DNA of 64,000 nt, taken from assembly GCA_963678575.2 (NCBI GenBank), contig CAXXHV010000002.1, positions 2,046,001 to 2,110,000 on the forward strand. Direction: 5' to 3'. Under the pieces are notes generated by a model. The model ran no database searches and was not told where the DNA came from. It worked only from the letters and a program-made list of their open reading frames with translations. A program made the translations under genes and the position numbers. This document shows positions 1 to 8,476 of the stretch, piece by piece. The first letter of the stretch is position 1; the number at the start of each line of letters is the position of its first letter. This stretch comes from Pleomorphochaeta sp963678575 (lineage in GTDB: Bacteria > Spirochaetota > Spirochaetia > Sphaerochaetales > Sphaerochaetaceae).

Positions 1-892
1 CAGCAACTGAAACAAGCATTATATTCATAATTCCAATACCACCAACAAGTAAAGAAATTCCAGCAATAGCTGCTAAAAACAAACTTAATGTAGCTGTAAC
101 TTCATTTGCCATAGTAGCTATCATTGCAGAAGAAAAACTTGAATAACTATCATTTCCAACAGATGTATCTAAAAATCTATTTATATCATCACTTACTTTT
201 ATAGTGTCAAACCCTGCTTTTGTTTTAACAATATAAGCTGAAACCACATCAGCATTAATAAGTTTTGTTGTAAAGGTGTTAAAAGGTATAAAAATAGTGT
301 AGTTAAAATTCATTGAAAAGGCTTGTTCTTTTTCTTTAAGGACACCAACAACTTCATAATTTTTTATAGAGTCTTCTTGCAAAATAAGACTTACGTTCTT
401 ACCAATTGGGTTCTCTTGGTCAAACAATTCTTTTGCAATACCACTTCCTAATACTACGACTTCTTTTGCATCAATGTTTTGAGAAAGATTATAGGAAGAA
501 CCTTTATCAAATTCTAACTTTTGTATATTAAAATATGAAGATTCTGTACCCATTATTTGAACACCTAGGAGTTTTTTATTGGCCCTAATTCCTGATTGAC
601 TTACCATTTGAGGGAGAACAGAATCAATTCCCTCAACACTATTTTTGATAGTTTGAGCAAATTCACTTGTAAAAATATCTTCTGTTCTTTCATTAGGTTG
701 TGTCCAAATTGTTACAATATCTGTACCACCAGAATTTAAGCTTTTTGTAATATTTGCTGAAGCACTATCACCTAAATTTAATATTGCAACAACAGCTCCA
801 ACACCAATAACTATACCAAGTAAAGATAAAGCGGTTCTCATTTTACTGCTTCTCATTGCAGATAATGCTAATTTAATATTTTCCCAGAACAT
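1..892 (-). CDS. MacB-type ABC transporter permease (3' end outside window)
   Basis: Inner-membrane permease of the MacB/FtsX class, which couples ATP hydrolysis in the cytoplasm to periplasmic movement of substrate into a TolC channel. Translating back from the ATG at 892 gives MFWENIKLALSAMRSSKMRT followed by a hydrophobic first membrane segment at about residues 20-42. A long periplasmic domain follows, and near the window edge a second segment containing the glycine-rich stretch GGIGIMNIMLVSVA typical of this family. About 297 codons are visible; the full family length is near 400, so roughly the last quarter is missing. It is the last gene of a five-gene minus-strand operon and starts 3 bp after the ATPase stop codon. 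Substrate unknown (macrolide, peptide or lipid are possible). Confidence 0.9.
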   Translation of the reverse strand, partial: MFWENIKLALSAMRSSKMRTALSLLGIVIGVGAVVAILNLGDSASANITKSLNSGGTDIVTIWTQPNERTEDIFTSEFAQTIKNSVEGIDSVLPQMVSQSGIRANKKLLGVQIMGTESSYFNIQKLEFDKGSSYNLSQNIDAKEVVVLGSGIAKELFDQENPIGKNVSLILQEDSIKNYEVVGVLKEKEQAFSMNFNYTIFIPFNTFTTKLINADVVSAYIVKTKAGFDTIKVSDDINRFLDTSVGNDSYSSFSSAMIATMANEVTATLSLFLAAIAGISLLVGGIGIMNIMLVSVA

Positions 893-895
893 AAG

Positions 896-1570
896 CTAAC
901 CCTCTATCTTCCCATCTCTAAGATGGATTTGTCTTCGGCAGCGATTACCTAAATCTCTATCGTGGGTTACAAATACTACAGTTCTACCTTCAGCATTTAA
1001 TTCTTCAAATAATTGCATAATCTGATTTCCCGTTTTTGAATCTAGTGCTCCTGTTGGTTCATCAGCTAATAAAATAGTGGGGTCACTTACAATTGCTCTT
1101 GCAATAGCAACTCTTTGTTTTTGACCACCGGATAATTCATTAGGTCTGTGATACATTCTATCTTTTAAACCAACCTTTTCAAGAGCCTCAATAGCTCGCC
1201 TCTTTCTTTCCTTAGGTTTAATTCCTGCATATAATAAAGGAGTTTCAACATTCCTTAACGCATTTTCTTTACCTAAAAGATTAAATTGTTGAAATATAAA
1301 TCCAACTTTACTGTTTCTGATATATGCTAGTTCTGTTTCATTTAAGCCTGCAGTATTTTCTCCATCTATAAAAATTTTACCTGTTGTTGCTGTATCTAAA
1401 CAACCAATCAAATTCATCATAGTAGATTTTCCACTTCCAGAGGGCCCCATTATTGCGGTAAATTCACCTCTTTCAATATCTAGAGAAACACCATCAAGAG
1501 CTTTAACAAAGAACTCACCTACAAGGTAATATCTTTTTACGTTCTCAAGATGTATTACATTCTTAACCAT
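896..1570 (-). CDS. MacB/LolD-type ABC transporter ATPase
   Basis: Cytoplasmic ATPase subunit that drives the neighbouring FtsX-like permease. All ABC motifs are present: Walker A GPSGSGKST (about residues 42-50), signature LSGGQKQR (about 146-153), Walker B ILLADEPTGALD (about 165-176) and a switch histidine in VTHD. At 224 residues it is a single-domain ATPase like LolD or the MacB nucleotide-binding domain, here encoded apart from the permease. Its ATG overlaps the stop codon of the membrane-fusion gene by one base (TAATG), which indicates translational coupling within the operon. Confidence 0.93.
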   Translation of the reverse strand: MVKNVIHLENVKRYYLVGEFFVKALDGVSLDIERGEFTAIMGPSGSGKSTMMNLIGCLDTATTGKIFIDGENTAGLNETELAYIRNSKVGFIFQQFNLLGKENALRNVETPLLYAGIKPKERKRRAIEALEKVGLKDRMYHRPNELSGGQKQRVAIARAIVSDPTILLADEPTGALDSKTGNQIMQLFEELNAEGRTVVFVTHDRDLGNRCRRQIHLRDGKIEG

Positions 1571-2712
1571 TAATTGTTTCTCCCTTTCATTTCATTAGCC
1601 AATTCATCTTTAAAACTTAAGGTATTTTTTATAACAAGAGTATCTCCAGGATTAATATCGCCAGATAATACTTGGCACTTTGATTCACCTAAATATTTAA
1701 CTTTTACAACAACGTCTTTTAGGCTTCCATCTTCCATTTTCTTTGTTACAACAGAATCATCACCACTTTGTCTTATTGTTACTTGGTCTATTATAACTCT
1801 CTTTATTTCATCTTCACTCTTAATTTTTCCATTAAAAGTAAATCCAGTTCTTAGACCTTTGGGTGGGTTATCTATAGTAATTTCGACATCCATAACACCA
1901 AAACCTTGTTTATTATATCTTCCAAGCATTGGAATCTTAGTTACTTTTGCTTCAGCAATAACACCAGGAAGAGAGTCAAAAGTTAATTCAGCAGTCTGAT
2001 CTAATGAAATACTATTTATATCCATTTCATCAATTTCTACAGTTGATTTAAATTTGCTTAAATCTGCAATTATCATATTGCTTCCTGTTGTACCAACATT
2101 ATTATAATCTCCAGCTTTCCAGCCTTGATATGCTACAACACCATCAAAGTTTGCAATTGCCTTAGTATATTCTAAATTATTAGTTGCATTTCTTAATTGT
2201 AATTCTAATAATTTTAAATTATTTGCATTACCATTTAATTTGGCAACTTCAATGTCACTCTTCAATTTTGCAATTATATATTGTTGTTCTGTATCATCAA
2301 CTGTTGCAAGGATATCACCTTTTTTAACTTGATCACCTTCTTCAAAATTTACTGTTGTAATAGCACCACTTGTTCTTAAAACAACATCTTGTAAATCATA
2401 AGCACTTAAAGATCCACTAATATTGACAATTGGGTGAGAAATTTCTTCTGTTACTAAAGACTCAGTATAACTTTGTTTAATTGGAGCACTTACAGTTTCA
2501 GACTGCCAAGGAAGTCTTTTATTTGTTTGGTAGAAGTTATAAACATAACTACCGCCAAGTATTATTATTAAAACAATAATCCAAATAATTGCTTTCTTAA
2601 TTTTTTTCTTTCTTAATTTCTTTTTAATTTCTTTTCTTATTTGTGTTTCAGTATCTACTGAATTTGGTTTTTCATTTTCTGTTATTTCATCATCTTTATA
2701 TAAATCAGCCAT
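1570..2712 (-). CDS. Periplasmic membrane-fusion (HlyD/MacA-like) efflux adaptor
   Basis: Adaptor protein linking the inner-membrane ABC transporter to the TolC-like outer-membrane channel. The 380-residue protein has a lysine-rich cytoplasmic start (residues 1-42), one membrane anchor at about 42-62 (AIIWIIVLIIILGGSYVYNF), then a biotinyl/lipoyl-like domain (VVLRTSGAITTVNFEEGDQVKKGD and the matching half near 190), a coiled hairpin at about 150-180 and beta-barrel domains. It has no lipobox, so it is anchored by its N-terminal helix. It lies between tolC and the ATPase gene, the standard order of a tripartite exporter; the coiled hairpin is short compared with MacA. Confidence 0.9.
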   Translation of the reverse strand: MADLYKDDEITENEKPNSVDTETQIRKEIKKKLRKKKIKKAIIWIIVLIIILGGSYVYNFYQTNKRLPWQSETVSAPIKQSYTESLVTEEISHPIVNISGSLSAYDLQDVVLRTSGAITTVNFEEGDQVKKGDILATVDDTEQQYIIAKLKSDIEVAKLNGNANNLKLLELQLRNATNNLEYTKAIANFDGVVAYQGWKAGDYNNVGTTGSNMIIADLSKFKSTVEIDEMDINSISLDQTAELTFDSLPGVIAEAKVTKIPMLGRYNKQGFGVMDVEITIDNPPKGLRTGFTFNGKIKSEDEIKRVIIDQVTIRQSGDDSVVTKKMEDGSLKDVVVKVKYLGESKCQVLSGDINPGDTLVIKNTLSFKDELANEMKGRNN

Positions 2713-2723
2713 TTAAGTGCCTC

Positions 2724-4148
2724 CTAGAGATTTGTTTCTTCAATTTCAAGTTCGAAAGATAAACCTTCTATAAGAAGTGAAAGTTTATCATAATTTAGCT
2801 GATCTAAGTCAAAACTTAAATCATCAATTTCTTTCTGAGATACTAAACCTAAATCAAACATTTGTTTATTTAATTTAAGATTATCTTTGTTAAATTGGAT
2901 ATTATCTAATAATTGTTTATATTGAGCCTTCCAATTTGTAATTTCTGAATTTAAATTCAATTTTGTTAATGAATCATTTTGTATTGTTGAGTTCAATATT
3001 AGTTGAGCACCAATTAATTCATTTTCATTTAATTTATTATCAATTAAATCACTTTCACTAGTAGTATCATTTGTCCAAGTTCCACCTACTTTAAAAGTTG
3101 GAGAAATTGAAGAATTTAATGTAAAATCTAAGTTAGTTCCTGCATTAACTGTAAAATTATCTGCACCATATGTTGCAGAAAGCCCAACTGCATTTTTTTC
3201 TGTGAGACTTACATAAGGCTTAGATTGAACATAAGTATTTACATTTAAATATTGTTGAGTTTTTTCTCTCTCAACTTGATCGATATTATCTTGTTTTAAT
3301 TTTACATTTAATTTAGCTAATTGTATGCTAATGCTATCATTAAAATTATTATTTATCTCTAAATTGGGTTCTCTTATATCATCAACTTCTTGATAATCAA
3401 CTCCAGAATATTCTTTAAAATTATCTAATAAAGCTTGTTTTTGATTTTTTAGATTTTCTAAAGTATCTTTATAAGTTTTCAATATTAAATCGTATTGTTT
3501 AAAGATTAAAGCCTCTTTTGTAAATTGATTTAAAGCAAGACCATCAGCAATTGTTTTCTCCTGATCTTTAATCTTTTTTTCAACTTCTCTTTGTGATTTT
3601 TCATTACTTAAAATATTTGATACATAACTATAAATATTCTTTTTAAATTTTATTACACCATTTTCATAAGCTTGATTAGCTTTTAAAAGAGTAATTTGAT
3701 TATTTATATCTTTTTGATTATTAGTATAATCTCCAATCAAAAAATTGTGGGATAAAGCTAAAGATCCATCAGCGGAAACGCTTGAAGTATCTGTGGCAAT
3801 ATCAAGTCCACCAGAGATATTAATTGTAGTAGTATCACTTATTTGATTTGATGAAGTCGGAGTATAACTTCCAGGGATTACTATACTAAGTAAACTTTGA
3901 GAGCCCCCGCCTACTGTATACTTAGACCCAGCTTTAGTAACTTCAGAAGAAAGGCTTACCTTTGTTTTTGGTGTTAACTCACTACCTTCTAAACTAAGCA
4001 TTGTATAGTTCTTATTCAATTCCAAATTAGTTATTTGAGTACTATTATCAATAGAATTTTTCACTAAACTTTCAAGTGATTTTGCACTTAAAATTGAAAA
4101 GCTACTTAATAATACTAAACTAAAAATAATTATTCTTTTTTTTCTCAT
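2724..4148 (-). CDS. TolC-like outer-membrane efflux protein
   Basis: Probable outer-membrane channel of the tripartite exporter. The 474-residue product starts with a signal peptide (MRKKRIIIFSLVLLSSFSIL, cleavage near SAKS) and then has long stretches rich in N, Q, L and K with heptad character at about 150-260 and 370-470, as expected of the alpha-barrel coiled coils of TolC, plus serine/threonine-rich strands at about 65-140 and 300-360 that suit the outer-membrane barrel. Sequence identity to TolC is low; the call rests on architecture and on its place upstream of the adaptor and ABC genes. Translation start: AGGAGG lies unusually far upstream, separated by a hairpin (see separate entry). 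Confidence 0.82.
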   Translation of the reverse strand: MRKKRIIIFSLVLLSSFSILSAKSLESLVKNSIDNSTQITNLELNKNYTMLSLEGSELTPKTKVSLSSEVTKAGSKYTVGGGSQSLLSIVIPGSYTPTSSNQISDTTTINISGGLDIATDTSSVSADGSLALSHNFLIGDYTNNQKDINNQITLLKANQAYENGVIKFKKNIYSYVSNILSNEKSQREVEKKIKDQEKTIADGLALNQFTKEALIFKQYDLILKTYKDTLENLKNQKQALLDNFKEYSGVDYQEVDDIREPNLEINNNFNDSISIQLAKLNVKLKQDNIDQVEREKTQQYLNVNTYVQSKPYVSLTEKNAVGLSATYGADNFTVNAGTNLDFTLNSSISPTFKVGGTWTNDTTSESDLIDNKLNENELIGAQLILNSTIQNDSLTKLNLNSEITNWKAQYKQLLDNIQFNKDNLKLNKQMFDLGLVSQKEIDDLSFDLDQLNYDKLSLLIEGLSFELEIEETNL

Positions 4149-4176
4149 TTATAACACCAAGTTACCTTGGCCTCCT
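4149..4176 (-). promoter_or_regulatory. tolC ribosome-binding site with hairpin-bridged spacer
   Basis: A perfect AGGAGG (4171-4176) sits 22 bases from the tolC ATG (4146-4148), too far for normal initiation. The spacer holds a perfect inverted repeat, CCAAG-GTAA-CTTGG on the coding strand (4157-4170), directly beside the SD. Folding it leaves 8 bases between hairpin and ATG, which is normal spacing. The loop GTAA fits the stable GNRA class. Confidence 0.75.
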
Positions 4177-4179
4177 CAT

Positions 4180-4908
4180 CTATATTAATTTGAATGGCAG
4201 TGTTGATAAACCACCATCTACTTTTATACTTTGTCCTGTTATTTGCTCACTATCAATCAAGTAATTTATAGTATTAATTATTTCTTTAACCTTTACTATT
4301 CCAAAAGGAATCTTTTCATTTATTTTGTCAAAATATTTTTCTTCCCATTCTTTTGCTAAAGTAAAACCAGGAGCTATTTCATTTATTCGTAAATTAGGAG
4401 CAACTTCTGCTGCTAATAATTTAGTCTGAAAAGATAGACTACTTTTACTTAAATAATATGGTATTCTACCTAAAGTAGGATTTTCAAGTTGTGCATCAGT
4501 AAAATTCAATACAACACCAGTTTTTTTGTTTTCTTTTAAATATTTATAATATTCTAAAGTCAATAATAAGGGAAATGTGGAATGAATATTTGTGTATTTT
4601 TCAATTTCGAATTTATTAATCTCGTTAATATTAATTTTTGTGAAAATTGATGACATATTTAATATAACATCAATAGCAGAAAATAATGAAATAGCTTTTT
4701 TAAAAAATTGAGCGGAATCTTCATTTAGAAAATCAGCTTTTATAATTTTACAATGCTCTTCTCCAATATCCTTTAATAAAGACTTTGCTTCTTCTTCACT
4801 ATTATTATAATGAATTATAATTTTATTCTCCAAGGATAATGACAAGGCAATTTCTCTTGCTAATGAGGTTGCCCCTCCTGTTATTAATATTACTTTTTTC
4901 TTATTCAT
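4180..4908 (-). CDS. SDR oxidoreductase, FolM/pteridine-reductase-like
   Basis: NAD(P)H-dependent short-chain dehydrogenase/reductase. The start chosen is the ATG at 4908 (MNKKKVILITGGATS), because the Rossmann strand begins there; an in-frame ATG at 4941 would add 11 residues with no RBS. It has a TGGATSLA cofactor turn (one family glycine replaced), NMSS in strand 4 and catalytic YYLSK. The stretch NFTDAQLENP before the catalytic tyrosine recalls the FTD segment of FolM dihydromonapterin reductase and PTR1, so reduction of a pterin is my best guess; a general SDR is the alternative. It is the first gene of the exporter operon, directly followed by the tolC SD, which is an unusual partner for an efflux system. 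Confidence 0.75.
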   Translation of the reverse strand: MNKKKVILITGGATSLAREIALSLSLENKIIIHYNNSEEEAKSLLKDIGEEHCKIIKADFLNEDSAQFFKKAISLFSAIDVILNMSSIFTKININEINKFEIEKYTNIHSTFPLLLTLEYYKYLKENKKTGVVLNFTDAQLENPTLGRIPYYLSKSSLSFQTKLLAAEVAPNLRINEIAPGFTLAKEWEEKYFDKINEKIPFGIVKVKEIINTINYLIDSEQITGQSIKVDGGLSTLPFKLI

Positions 4909-4945
4909 TTTTATTAATTCTCTGCATTTATAATAATACACTCTT

Positions 4946-4968
4946 GGTTAACTGGTTATACGGTTAAT
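4946..4968. repeat. Three GGTTA repeats with 8-bp period (possible operator)
   Basis: GGTTA occurs at 4946, 4954 and 4962 on the plus strand, exactly 8 bp apart. The block lies just downstream of the predicted minus-strand promoter and about 40 bp before the SDR start, where a repressor would block transcription. No binding protein is known. Confidence 0.5.
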
Positions 4969-4982
4969 TACATGACTAGTAA

Positions 4983-5011
4983 ACCATATAATCTATTAAC
5001 AAAAGTGTCAA
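4983..5011 (-). promoter_or_regulatory. Sigma-70-type promoter of the SDR-tolC-MacAB operon
   Basis: On the minus strand TTGACA (5006-5011) is followed after 17 bp by TATGGT (4983-4988). The consensus -35 box and ideal spacing suggest a functional promoter that drives the five-gene exporter operon. Confidence 0.65.
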
Positions 5012-5193
5012 TAATGTTTTTGCAAATTTTATGCCAAATAGCCATATAAATATATAATAGTGAAAAAATAGTGATTCGACCATTAATTATTTGGATTTTA
5101 ACTAAATAATTGGCATTAAATACCAATAATATAATAAAGAAAAGAGTTCTTAATCTTGAAAAAAGTACCCGTTTAGCCTAATCTTTGTCCGCT

Positions 5194-6111
5194 ATGATAA
5201 AAAAACAATTAAATGATGAAATATTAGAAGAACATTTAAAAAATCTAAATGACGATACTAGGGAAGTTTTCTTATTAGAAGATAATTCTATGAGAGCAAC
5301 AATTATTAATGCAACTACTTTAATTAATCAAATGAGAGCTAATCATGAATTAGGTGTTGTTGAAAGCCTTGTTTTAGGCCAAGCTTATATTGCAAGTGCA
5401 TTATTATCTGCAACAGTTAAAGGAAATGATAGAATCCAATTAACTATTGAATGTGGTGGCCCAATTGGTGGGGTTTATACTGAAGCATGGGCATGTGGTG
5501 CTGTAAGAGGTTATTTAAAAAATAATCCCATCGAATTAAAAGCACCTTTAACAAGTTTTGATACTAGTGAATTATATGGCCCTGGATTTTTAACTATTTC
5601 AAAATTGATTGAAGGTAACAAAGCGCCTTTTTCAGGACAAGTCATGCTTGAAAGTGGCAATCTTGCTCAAGATTTAGCAACTTATTTTATTGAAAGCGAA
5701 CAAACTCCTTCTCTATTTAACTTATCAATTGATTTTGATAAAGATGGCAGAATAATGGGTGCTGGTGGACTTTTTATACAGGCTCTTCCAGGTTGTAGTG
5801 ATGAAGTATTATTAAAAATGGAAGAAAAAGCTAAAAATTTACCTTCTCTTGGTAAAAGCCTTTCTGCAAATGTTAATATCAAAGAATATATAACTTCAAA
5901 TTTTGAAAAAGCAAACCATTTAGCTCATGAAAGTGTTGGCTTCTCTTGTCCTTGTTCAAAGGATAATTTTAGAAATCATTTGTTTGGATTACCTAAAAAT
6001 GAAAAAGAGGCAATTCTTAAAGAAAGTACTTTCCCATTAGTTCTCTCTTGTTTTAATTGTAATAGCCAATACGAATTTAGTAGAGAAGAAATAGAAAAAA
6101 TATTTAAGTAA
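5194..6111 (+). CDS. hslO: Hsp33 redox-regulated chaperone
   Basis: Cytosolic holdase chaperone activated by oxidative unfolding. The C-terminal zinc switch is intact: CPC, then 31 residues, then CFNC, which fits the CxC-x(27-32)-CxxC rule for Hsp33. The N-terminal substrate-binding domain contains the usual glycine-rich segment around ECGGPIGGVYTEAWACGAVRGY. I use the ATG at 5194; an upstream in-frame TTG at 5185 would add three residues and neither start has a clear SD. It is transcribed divergently from the exporter operon and stands 77 bp before rlmKL. An oxygen-sensitive organism would benefit from this protein. Confidence 0.93.
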   Translation: MIKKQLNDEILEEHLKNLNDDTREVFLLEDNSMRATIINATTLINQMRANHELGVVESLVLGQAYIASALLSATVKGNDRIQLTIECGGPIGGVYTEAWACGAVRGYLKNNPIELKAPLTSFDTSELYGPGFLTISKLIEGNKAPFSGQVMLESGNLAQDLATYFIESEQTPSLFNLSIDFDKDGRIMGAGGLFIQALPGCSDEVLLKMEEKAKNLPSLGKSLSANVNIKEYITSNFEKANHLAHESVGFSCPCSKDNFRNHLFGLPKNEKEAILKESTFPLVLSCFNCNSQYEFSREEIEKIFK

Positions 6112-6188
6112 TTTTACTTGCATATGAAACGCAAGTTAATAATAAATTTATAATAATCTCTGGGGAATCAGAGGTAAGGAGAAAAAGT

Positions 6189-8426
6189 ATGGTTTTTTTT
6201 GCAACGTGCGCAGCAAACCAACAAGACATTTTAGAACATGAAATTCATGCTCTCGGCATTGAAGAAACAAATACCACAAACGGTGGTGTAGAATTCGAAT
6301 GTGATTTAGCAACTGCTTATAAATTTACTCTTTATACAAGAGTATCAAGTAGACTTCTACTAGCTCTATATCAAGATGATGATGTAATTAATGCTGACGA
6401 GTTATATGAAAGTGCAATGGAAATCCCTTGGGAAGAATGGGTTAATCCAGAAAAAACTTTTGCAGTCACTCAAACTGCAAAAAACTGTAGATGGCTAAAA
6501 AACGCCCATTTTGCTGCAGTTAGATTAAAAGATGCCGTAGTTGATAGAATAAAAAACAATTTTGATGGTCAAAGACCTAATGTTGAAAAAGACAATCCTG
6601 ATGTTACTTTTCACCTTCATATTAAAGGGGATTGTGTTACTTATTTTGTTGATTTTTCTGGAAGAAAACTTCATAAAAGAGGTTATCGTTTAGCTTTTAT
6701 TGATGCTTCAATGAGAGAAACTCTAGCAGCTACTGTAATAAAAAGAAGTGAATTTAGAAGAATATTAGAAGATGACGAAGAAATAAATGAAGTACCGCCA
6801 TTATTAGATCCTTTTTGTGGAGCAGGTACTATACTAATTGAAGCAGCTCTCTGGGCAAGTAAAGTTGCTCCAGGTTTAATCGATAGTGAAAGATATGACT
6901 TTTTAAAACTACCAATTCATGATGATGAAATTTGGCAAAGTATTGTTCAAAAAGCTATTGAAGAAGAAGAAGAAGGAAGTAAAAGAAATTTTAAATTCTA
7001 TGGCTGGGATATAGATCCAAAAGCTATTGAAATAGCAAAACAAAATGCAAAATCTGCAGGTGTTTTAGATAAAATTGAATTTAGCGTTAAAGATTTTACA
7101 AAAATCACAAAAGAAGATATTCCTTCAACTAACGGCTTCATCATAACAGATCCACCATACGGGGTTAGATTAAAAGAAAATGATATTGAAGACCTATATA
7201 CTAAAATGGGAAAAACTCTTAATGAATTATTTGGCGGATGGCATGTTTCAATAGTTTGTGGAGAAAAAGAATTATTGAGTTATGTAAATATGAAACCGAA
7301 TAGAACAAACTCAGTAATGAATGCCAATTTAGCATGTCAAATTGCTCACTATTATGTATTTAGCGAAGAAGAGCGACAAGAATTTATTAAAAAAGCTGAA
7401 GAGAGAAAAAAAGAAAGATTATCACAACCATTAAGTGATGGTGCTCAAATGGCTTATAATAGACTTATTAAAAATCTTGAAAGATTAAATACTAAAATGC
7501 AAGAAGATAATGTTACAAACTATAGAATTTATGATGCTGATATGCCTGAATATAATGCCGCAATAGATTTATATGATAATAAATACATTGTATTAAGTGA
7601 GTATGCAGCTCCATCTACTATTGATGAAGAAGCAGCACAAAAAAGACTAGAAGAATTAATTTTTGCAACTGAAAGAGCTACCAATATAGATATTGATAAT
7701 ATTTTTGTAAAAACTAGAAATAAACAAAAAGGTTATACTCAATATGAAAAATTAGGTAGTAAAAACAGAACCTATATCATTAGAGAGAATGAAGCTAAAT
7801 ATCTTGTTAACTTCACAGATTATTTAGATACAGGTATATTTTTAGACCATAGACCAATTAGAAAGAAAATTAAAGAATTATCAAAAGATAGAAGATTCTT
7901 GAATTTATTCTGCTATACCGGAACAGCAACTGTACAAGCTGCTATGGGAGGAGCTCTTTCAACAGTATCTGTTGATGCTTCATCAACATACTTAGATTGG
8001 GCAATGAAAAATATGGACTTAAATAATTTTAAAGAAATGAATCATTTTTATTACAAAGAAGATTGTATGAATTATCTATATAATTCCTATGATAAGTTTG
8101 ATTTAATATTCTGTGACCCACCAACTTTCTCGAATGGAACTGGAAGAGATTCTTTTGATGTTCAAAGAGATCATAAGAGATTAATTCATCTTTGCATGAG
8201 ACATTTAGATAAAGATGGTATTTTAATTTTTAGTAACAATAATAGAAAATTTGAATTAGATGATTATATTCATCAAGATTATGATGTTAAAGATATTACT
8301 GAAGAATCAATTGGCTTAGATTTTGAAAGAAATAATAAAATTCATCAATGTTATTTAATAAAAGAAAGACAAGTTGTAAAAGTCCTAAAAAAACCAAAAA
8401 AAGTCGTAAAAAAAACAATTGTATAA
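6189..8426 (+). CDS. rlmL: Bifunctional 23S rRNA methyltransferase RlmKL
   Basis: Methylates two guanines of 23S rRNA (m2G2445 and m7G2069 in E. coli) using SAM. The 745-residue protein has the full fused architecture: THUMP/RlmL half with LDPFCGAGTILIEAA (SAM loop) and TDPPYG (catalytic NPPY-type motif, here DPPY) and the RlmK half with LNLFCYTGTATVQAAMGGA and CDPPTFSN. Conserved linker blocks such as YRIYDADMPEYNAAID and TGIFLDHRPIRKKI match the E. coli enzyme closely. A lysine-rich tail (VLKKPKKVVKKT) extends beyond the usual end. Start ATG 6189 is preceded by GGTAAGGAG. Confidence 0.95.
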   Translation: MVFFATCAANQQDILEHEIHALGIEETNTTNGGVEFECDLATAYKFTLYTRVSSRLLLALYQDDDVINADELYESAMEIPWEEWVNPEKTFAVTQTAKNCRWLKNAHFAAVRLKDAVVDRIKNNFDGQRPNVEKDNPDVTFHLHIKGDCVTYFVDFSGRKLHKRGYRLAFIDASMRETLAATVIKRSEFRRILEDDEEINEVPPLLDPFCGAGTILIEAALWASKVAPGLIDSERYDFLKLPIHDDEIWQSIVQKAIEEEEEGSKRNFKFYGWDIDPKAIEIAKQNAKSAGVLDKIEFSVKDFTKITKEDIPSTNGFIITDPPYGVRLKENDIEDLYTKMGKTLNELFGGWHVSIVCGEKELLSYVNMKPNRTNSVMNANLACQIAHYYVFSEEERQEFIKKAEERKKERLSQPLSDGAQMAYNRLIKNLERLNTKMQEDNVTNYRIYDADMPEYNAAIDLYDNKYIVLSEYAAPSTIDEEAAQKRLEELIFATERATNIDIDNIFVKTRNKQKGYTQYEKLGSKNRTYIIRENEAKYLVNFTDYLDTGIFLDHRPIRKKIKELSKDRRFLNLFCYTGTATVQAAMGGALSTVSVDASSTYLDWAMKNMDLNNFKEMNHFYYKEDCMNYLYNSYDKFDLIFCDPPTFSNGTGRDSFDVQRDHKRLIHLCMRHLDKDGILIFSNNNRKFELDDYIHQDYDVKDITEESIGLDFERNNKIHQCYLIKERQVVKVLKKPKKVVKKTIV

Positions 8427-8430
8427 ACCT

Positions 8431-8464
8431 AAAAATTGCCCTCTACATAGAGGGCAACTTTTAT
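8431..8464. terminator. Bidirectional intrinsic terminator
   Basis: Perfect 9-bp stem TTGCCCTCT (8436-8444) / AGAGGGCAA (8449-8457) with loop ACAT, T-rich downstream and A-rich upstream, so it can serve rlmKL (plus) and the convergent dehydrogenase gene (minus). Confidence 0.85.
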
Positions 8465-8476
8465 ATATTATTTAAT

